18,394 nt of DNA from JANRIC01 sp033765345 (GTDB lineage: Bacteria > Bacteroidota > Bacteroidia > Cytophagales > Microscillaceae), in contig JANRIC010000201.1 of the NCBI GenBank assembly GCA_033765345.1, forward strand, positions 1 to 18,394, read 5' to 3'. The translations under genes were made by a program, and so were the position numbers. The notes below the pieces were generated by a model. That model had not been told where the DNA came from, did not search any database, and was given only the letters and a program-made list of their open reading frames with translations. This document shows, piece after piece, positions 15,247 to 18,394 of the stretch (position 1 is its first letter; each line of letters starts with the position of its first letter).

Positions 15247-18200
15247 ATGAAAAAGATTTTACTCTATTTTTCTGCTCTGATGCTTTTTTATTCAGGCCTT
15301 AGCGCACAAGAAACCTTTCCGGTCAATGGAATGCGTGACAAACGGATTGCCATCTATGCATTCACCCACGCAACCATTTTTACGGATTATCAGACCAAGA
15401 TGGAAGATGCTACCTTACTGATTCAGGGTGAAAAAATCCTTGAAGTAGGTAAGAATGTGGTCATACCCAAAGAAGCCGTAGTGACTGATCTCAAAGGGAT
15501 GTATATTTATCCCTCTTTTATTGATCTGCACACCTATTATGGCTTACCGGAAGTCAAAACCGGCGCATTGCGCGATTTTACTGCCCGAGAGCAGATTACT
15601 CCCAAACCTACCGGACCCTACAATGCCAATGAAGCCATCAAAGCATCTTACAATGCCGTAGAAGAGTTTAAGGGCGATGATAAAAGTGCCCAATCCATGC
15701 GAGAGCTTGGTTTCGGTTCGGTACTTAGCCTTCGCCCTGATGGGATTGCACGCGGTTCTTCTGTACTGGTCACACTTTCTGATGAAGTAGAAAACAAGGT
15801 AGTACTCAATCGTCAGGCAGCAGCACATTATTCTTTTGATAAAGGCTCTTCTACACAAACCTACCCTGTCTCGATTATGGGTTTTGTTGCACTTTTAAGG
15901 CAAACTTATCTGGATGCCGAATGGTACAAAGGTGCTAAAAATGAAAATTTTGCCGACCTCACGCTTGAATCCTGGAATGCACTGCAAAGTTTGCCTCAAT
16001 TGTTTGAAGCTCGCGGCCGACTGAATCTGGTCAGAGCGGATAAAATCGGCGACGAATTCGGCAAACAATACATCATCAAGGGCAGTGGCGATGAATACCA
16101 AAGAATTGAGGAAATAAAAGCTACTCAAGCCTCTCTCATCATTCCGCTTAATTTCCCCCAAGCCTATGACATCAGCGACCCCTACGATGCCATGCGCATC
16201 TCGCTTCAGGATATGATGCATTGGGAGCAGGCTCCAACCAATCCTGCTGTACTTGAGCGCAACGGCATTGAATTTAGCTTGACATCACACGGACTAAAAA
16301 ATAAAAAGGATTTCTGGAAAAACCTTCGTACTGCCATTGAGATGGGGCTTACCGAAACGGCTGCCCTCAAAGCACTGACTTTTACCCCAGCCAAACAAAT
16401 CAAAGCAGAGCAAATGTTGGGTTCATTGAGCAAAGGCAAATTTGCTAACTTTTTGATTAGCTCTGGGAATATTTTCGCCAAAGACAGTAAGATTTATGAA
16501 AACTGGATTCAGGGCAAAGCTTTTAGCATCAAGCGATTTAATGAAAAAGATTATCGGGGTATCTATACCCTCAGCCTAGCCCAAACCCAATACAAGCTTG
16601 AAGTCAGTGGCGAAGTAGATGCCTTCAAACTCAAAGTATTCAAAAATGATACAATCGCTCTCAAAACAATGGGCAGCATCAGCAATGACTTGATTACCCT
16701 TAATTTTAAGCCGGATGAATCTCCTAAAAGTGAATCGGGTTATACTCGACTTTCAGGCTGGATTACAGATAAAACCATGAGCGGACAAGGACAACTCAAC
16801 GACGGAACCTGGACTGCCTGGAACGCCGCTTTCTCCAAAGCACTTGAAGAAAAACCAGAGAAAAAGAAAGAAGAAGCGCAAAAACCCAAAATAGGCACTC
16901 CTATCTATCCATTTACCGCTTTTGGAAGCACTCAGCCACCTCAAAAAGGTGATTTCCTGATCCAAAAAGCCACTGTCTGGACCAATGAAGCCGAAGGAAT
17001 CGTACAAGAAACCGATGTACTGGTCAAAAACGGTAAAATCGCTCAAATCGGTAAAAATTTACCTGCCGGAGGTGCTACAGTGATTGATGGAAAAGGAAAA
17101 CACCTGACCTCAGGAATCATTGATGAGCATTCGCACATTGCCCTCAGTTCGGTCAATGATGTGGCTACTGTCTCCTCTATGGTGCGTATGGAAGATGCTG
17201 TAGACCCCGAAGATATTGATATCTATCGACAATTGGCGGGTGGCGTGACGGCTTCACAACTATTGCACGGTTCTGCCAACCCCGTAGGCGGCCAATCTGC
17301 CATCATCAAGATGCGCTGGGGAATGCCTTCCAAAGATTTACTGATCCAGGGTGCGCCCAAGTTTATCAAATTTGCCCTAGGCGAAAACGTCAAAAGATCC
17401 AGCAATCGAAATTCCATACGATACCCACTTACCCGTATGGGCGTGGAGCAGGTGTATGTGGAAGCTTTTACCCGTGCACAAGAATATGATCAGGCATGGC
17501 AAGCCTTCAAAAAAGACCCCAAAAACCCCAAACCACGCCGTGACCTCGAACTGGAAGCTCTGGTAGAGATATTAAAAGGTGAAAGATTTATCACCTGCCA
17601 CTCTTATGTACAGTCCGAAATCAATATGATGATGAAGGTCGCCGAAATGTTTAATTTCAGAATCAATACCTTTACGCACATCCTCGAGGGCTATAAAGTT
17701 GCCGATAAAATGAAAACACACGGCGCTGGTGGCTCTACCTTCTCGGATTGGTGGGCTTATAAATTTGAAGTAAAAGATGCCATCCCTTATAATCCTCTGC
17801 TGATGACCCAAGAAGGCGTGGTGACTGCCATCAACTCCGACGATGCCGAAATGGGCCGCCGTCTCAATCAGGAAGCCGGAAAATCAGTCAAATACGGTGG
17901 CATGTCCCAGGAAGATGCCTGGAAAATGGTCACGCTTAATCCAGCCAAACTGCTTCACCTCGACAAACAAATGGGCAGCATCAAAGTAGGCAAAGATGCC
18001 GATCTGGTGCTCTGGTCTGATAATCCGCTTTCTATCTATGCCCGCGCCGAAAAAACAATGGTAGACGGTACCATCTATTATGACCTTGAGCAGGATAAAA
18101 TTCTTCAGGCTTCTATCCAAGAAGAAAGAAATCGACTGATGCAAAAAATGAACGATGCCAAAGGAAACGGAGCCGCCGCCGAAGTGCCTTCTTTTAATGG

Positions 18201-18261
18201 TAACCACTCATGGCACTGCGATGATGTAATGGGCTTTGAAGATGAAGACTTTGAAAAATAA
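15247..18261 (+). CDS. Exported double-domain amidohydrolase family protein
   Basis: This 1004-residue protein has a signal peptide (KKILLYFSALMLFYSGLSAQ) with likely cleavage after Ala20 or Gln21, so it acts outside the cytoplasm. Residues about 35-435 form an amidohydrolase-like domain that has lost its metal site: the first motif reads DLHTYYG (only His95 of H-x-H), and the place expected for the late Asp reads LTSHG (345-349). Residues about 438-530 look beta-rich, followed by a Lys/Glu-rich linker (about 532-548). The second amidohydrolase domain (about 550-975) keeps its ligands: DEHSHIA (His628, His630), CHSYVQ (His785), FTHILEG (His811) and INSDDAE (Asp865 or Asp866), then the usual GSIKVGKDADLVLWSDNPL end. 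The substrate is unknown; imidazolonepropionase- or dipeptidase-like hydrolysis is possible. The C-terminus is acidic (MGFEDEDFEK) and is not a T9SS tail. Confidence 0.92.
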   Translation: MKKILLYFSALMLFYSGLSAQETFPVNGMRDKRIAIYAFTHATIFTDYQTKMEDATLLIQGEKILEVGKNVVIPKEAVVTDLKGMYIYPSFIDLHTYYGLPEVKTGALRDFTAREQITPKPTGPYNANEAIKASYNAVEEFKGDDKSAQSMRELGFGSVLSLRPDGIARGSSVLVTLSDEVENKVVLNRQAAAHYSFDKGSSTQTYPVSIMGFVALLRQTYLDAEWYKGAKNENFADLTLESWNALQSLPQLFEARGRLNLVRADKIGDEFGKQYIIKGSGDEYQRIEEIKATQASLIIPLNFPQAYDISDPYDAMRISLQDMMHWEQAPTNPAVLERNGIEFSLTSHGLKNKKDFWKNLRTAIEMGLTETAALKALTFTPAKQIKAEQMLGSLSKGKFANFLISSGNIFAKDSKIYENWIQGKAFSIKRFNEKDYRGIYTLSLAQTQYKLEVSGEVDAFKLKVFKNDTIALKTMGSISNDLITLNFKPDESPKSESGYTRLSGWITDKTMSGQGQLNDGTWTAWNAAFSKALEEKPEKKKEEAQKPKIGTPIYPFTAFGSTQPPQKGDFLIQKATVWTNEAEGIVQETDVLVKNGKIAQIGKNLPAGGATVIDGKGKHLTSGIIDEHSHIALSSVNDVATVSSMVRMEDAVDPEDIDIYRQLAGGVTASQLLHGSANPVGGQSAIIKMRWGMPSKDLLIQGAPKFIKFALGENVKRSSNRNSIRYPLTRMGVEQVYVEAFTRAQEYDQAWQAFKKDPKNPKPRRDLELEALVEILKGERFITCHSYVQSEINMMMKVAEMFNFRINTFTHILEGYKVADKMKTHGAGGSTFSDWWAYKFEVKDAIPYNPLLMTQEGVVTAINSDDAEMGRRLNQEAGKSVKYGGMSQEDAWKMVTLNPAKLLHLDKQMGSIKVGKDADLVLWSDNPLSIYARAEKTMVDGTIYYDLEQDKILQASIQEERNRLMQKMNDAKGNGAAAEVPSFNGNHSWHCDDVMGFEDEDFEK

Positions 18262-18394
18262 TTAAGGTAATTAAGGTAATTAAGGTAATTAAGGTAATTA
18301 AGGTAATTAAGGTAATTAAGGTAATTAAGGTAATTAAGGTAATTAAGGTAATTAAGGTAATTAAGGTAATTAAGGTAATTAAGGTAATTAAGGT
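18259..18394. repeat. 9-bp tandem repeat array (TAATTAAGG), running off the window
   Basis: Fifteen exact copies of TAATTAAGG plus one base run from 18259 to the window end with no visible variation. The first copy begins with the TAA stop codon of the amidohydrolase gene, so the array starts at the very end of the coding sequence. Two plus-strand frames are blocked by TAA in each unit, and the third (Ile-Lys-Val) is open. There are no spacers, so it is not a CRISPR array. The true length is unknown because the array reaches the edge. Confidence 0.97.

Noticed and set aside
18259..18394. CRISPR-like array
   Set aside because: Units are 9 bases, directly adjacent, with no spacers and no cas genes; it is a simple tandem repeat.
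1..18394. tRNA, rRNA or insertion-sequence transposase genes
   Set aside because: I looked on both strands and found no cloverleaf-like tRNA, no rRNA segment and no transposase motif.

Overview
The window looks like chromosomal DNA of a member of the Bacteroidota, probably a Cytophagales-, Saprospiria- or Microscilla-like environmental bacterium. The evidence is an acpP-fabF-rnc cluster divergent from pyk, a DUF1573 protein, an OmpA protein with thrombospondin type 3 repeats, a relic of a type IX secretion sorting tail, starts without Shine-Dalgarno sites, and promoter-like sequences of the Bacteroidota type (TTTG, about 19 bases, TAnnTTTG). The placement is inferred from gene content; no marker RNA is present.

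Left third (1-7347), accessory. A perfect 21-bp inverted repeat lies at 15-62. It is followed by a predicted ATPase fused to a PD-(D/E)XK nuclease (AAA-ATPase_like/DUF1703 family, 276-2006). Then comes a tight four-gene operon at 2101-7347. It encodes a 96-residue protein that looks like a lone effector-associated (EAD-type) adaptor domain, an ABC ATPase whose N-terminal extension looks like the same kind of domain, and two paralogous membrane proteins. Each membrane protein has three N-terminal membrane segments, a large probably periplasmic domain, and about five C-terminal segments. I know no characterised system with this make-up, and it is the best candidate for something undescribed. My working model is a divergent ABC-2-like transporter or membrane machine whose ATPase is recruited or gated through like-with-like adaptor contacts.

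Middle (7417-9475). A threonine-synthase-like PLP enzyme lies on the minus strand. A 520-base gap follows, holding the last 29 codons of a lost type IX secretion cargo gene with its terminator still in place, and then three helically phased ATTAACA heptamers in front of a secreted DUF1573 protein with a clear terminator.

Right (9559-18394), mostly housekeeping. The minus-strand operon acpP-fabF-rnc covers fatty acid synthesis and RNase III. It is divergent from pyk (pyruvate kinase), which converges on an OmpA/TSP3 envelope protein across a perfect 15-bp hairpin. A 450-base AT-rich gap with two inverted DnaA-box-like sites leads to a 1004-residue exported protein with two amidohydrolase-like domains, of which only the second keeps its metal ligands. 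The window ends inside a 9-bp tandem array (TAATTAAGG, 15 copies visible) that begins on that gene's stop codon.
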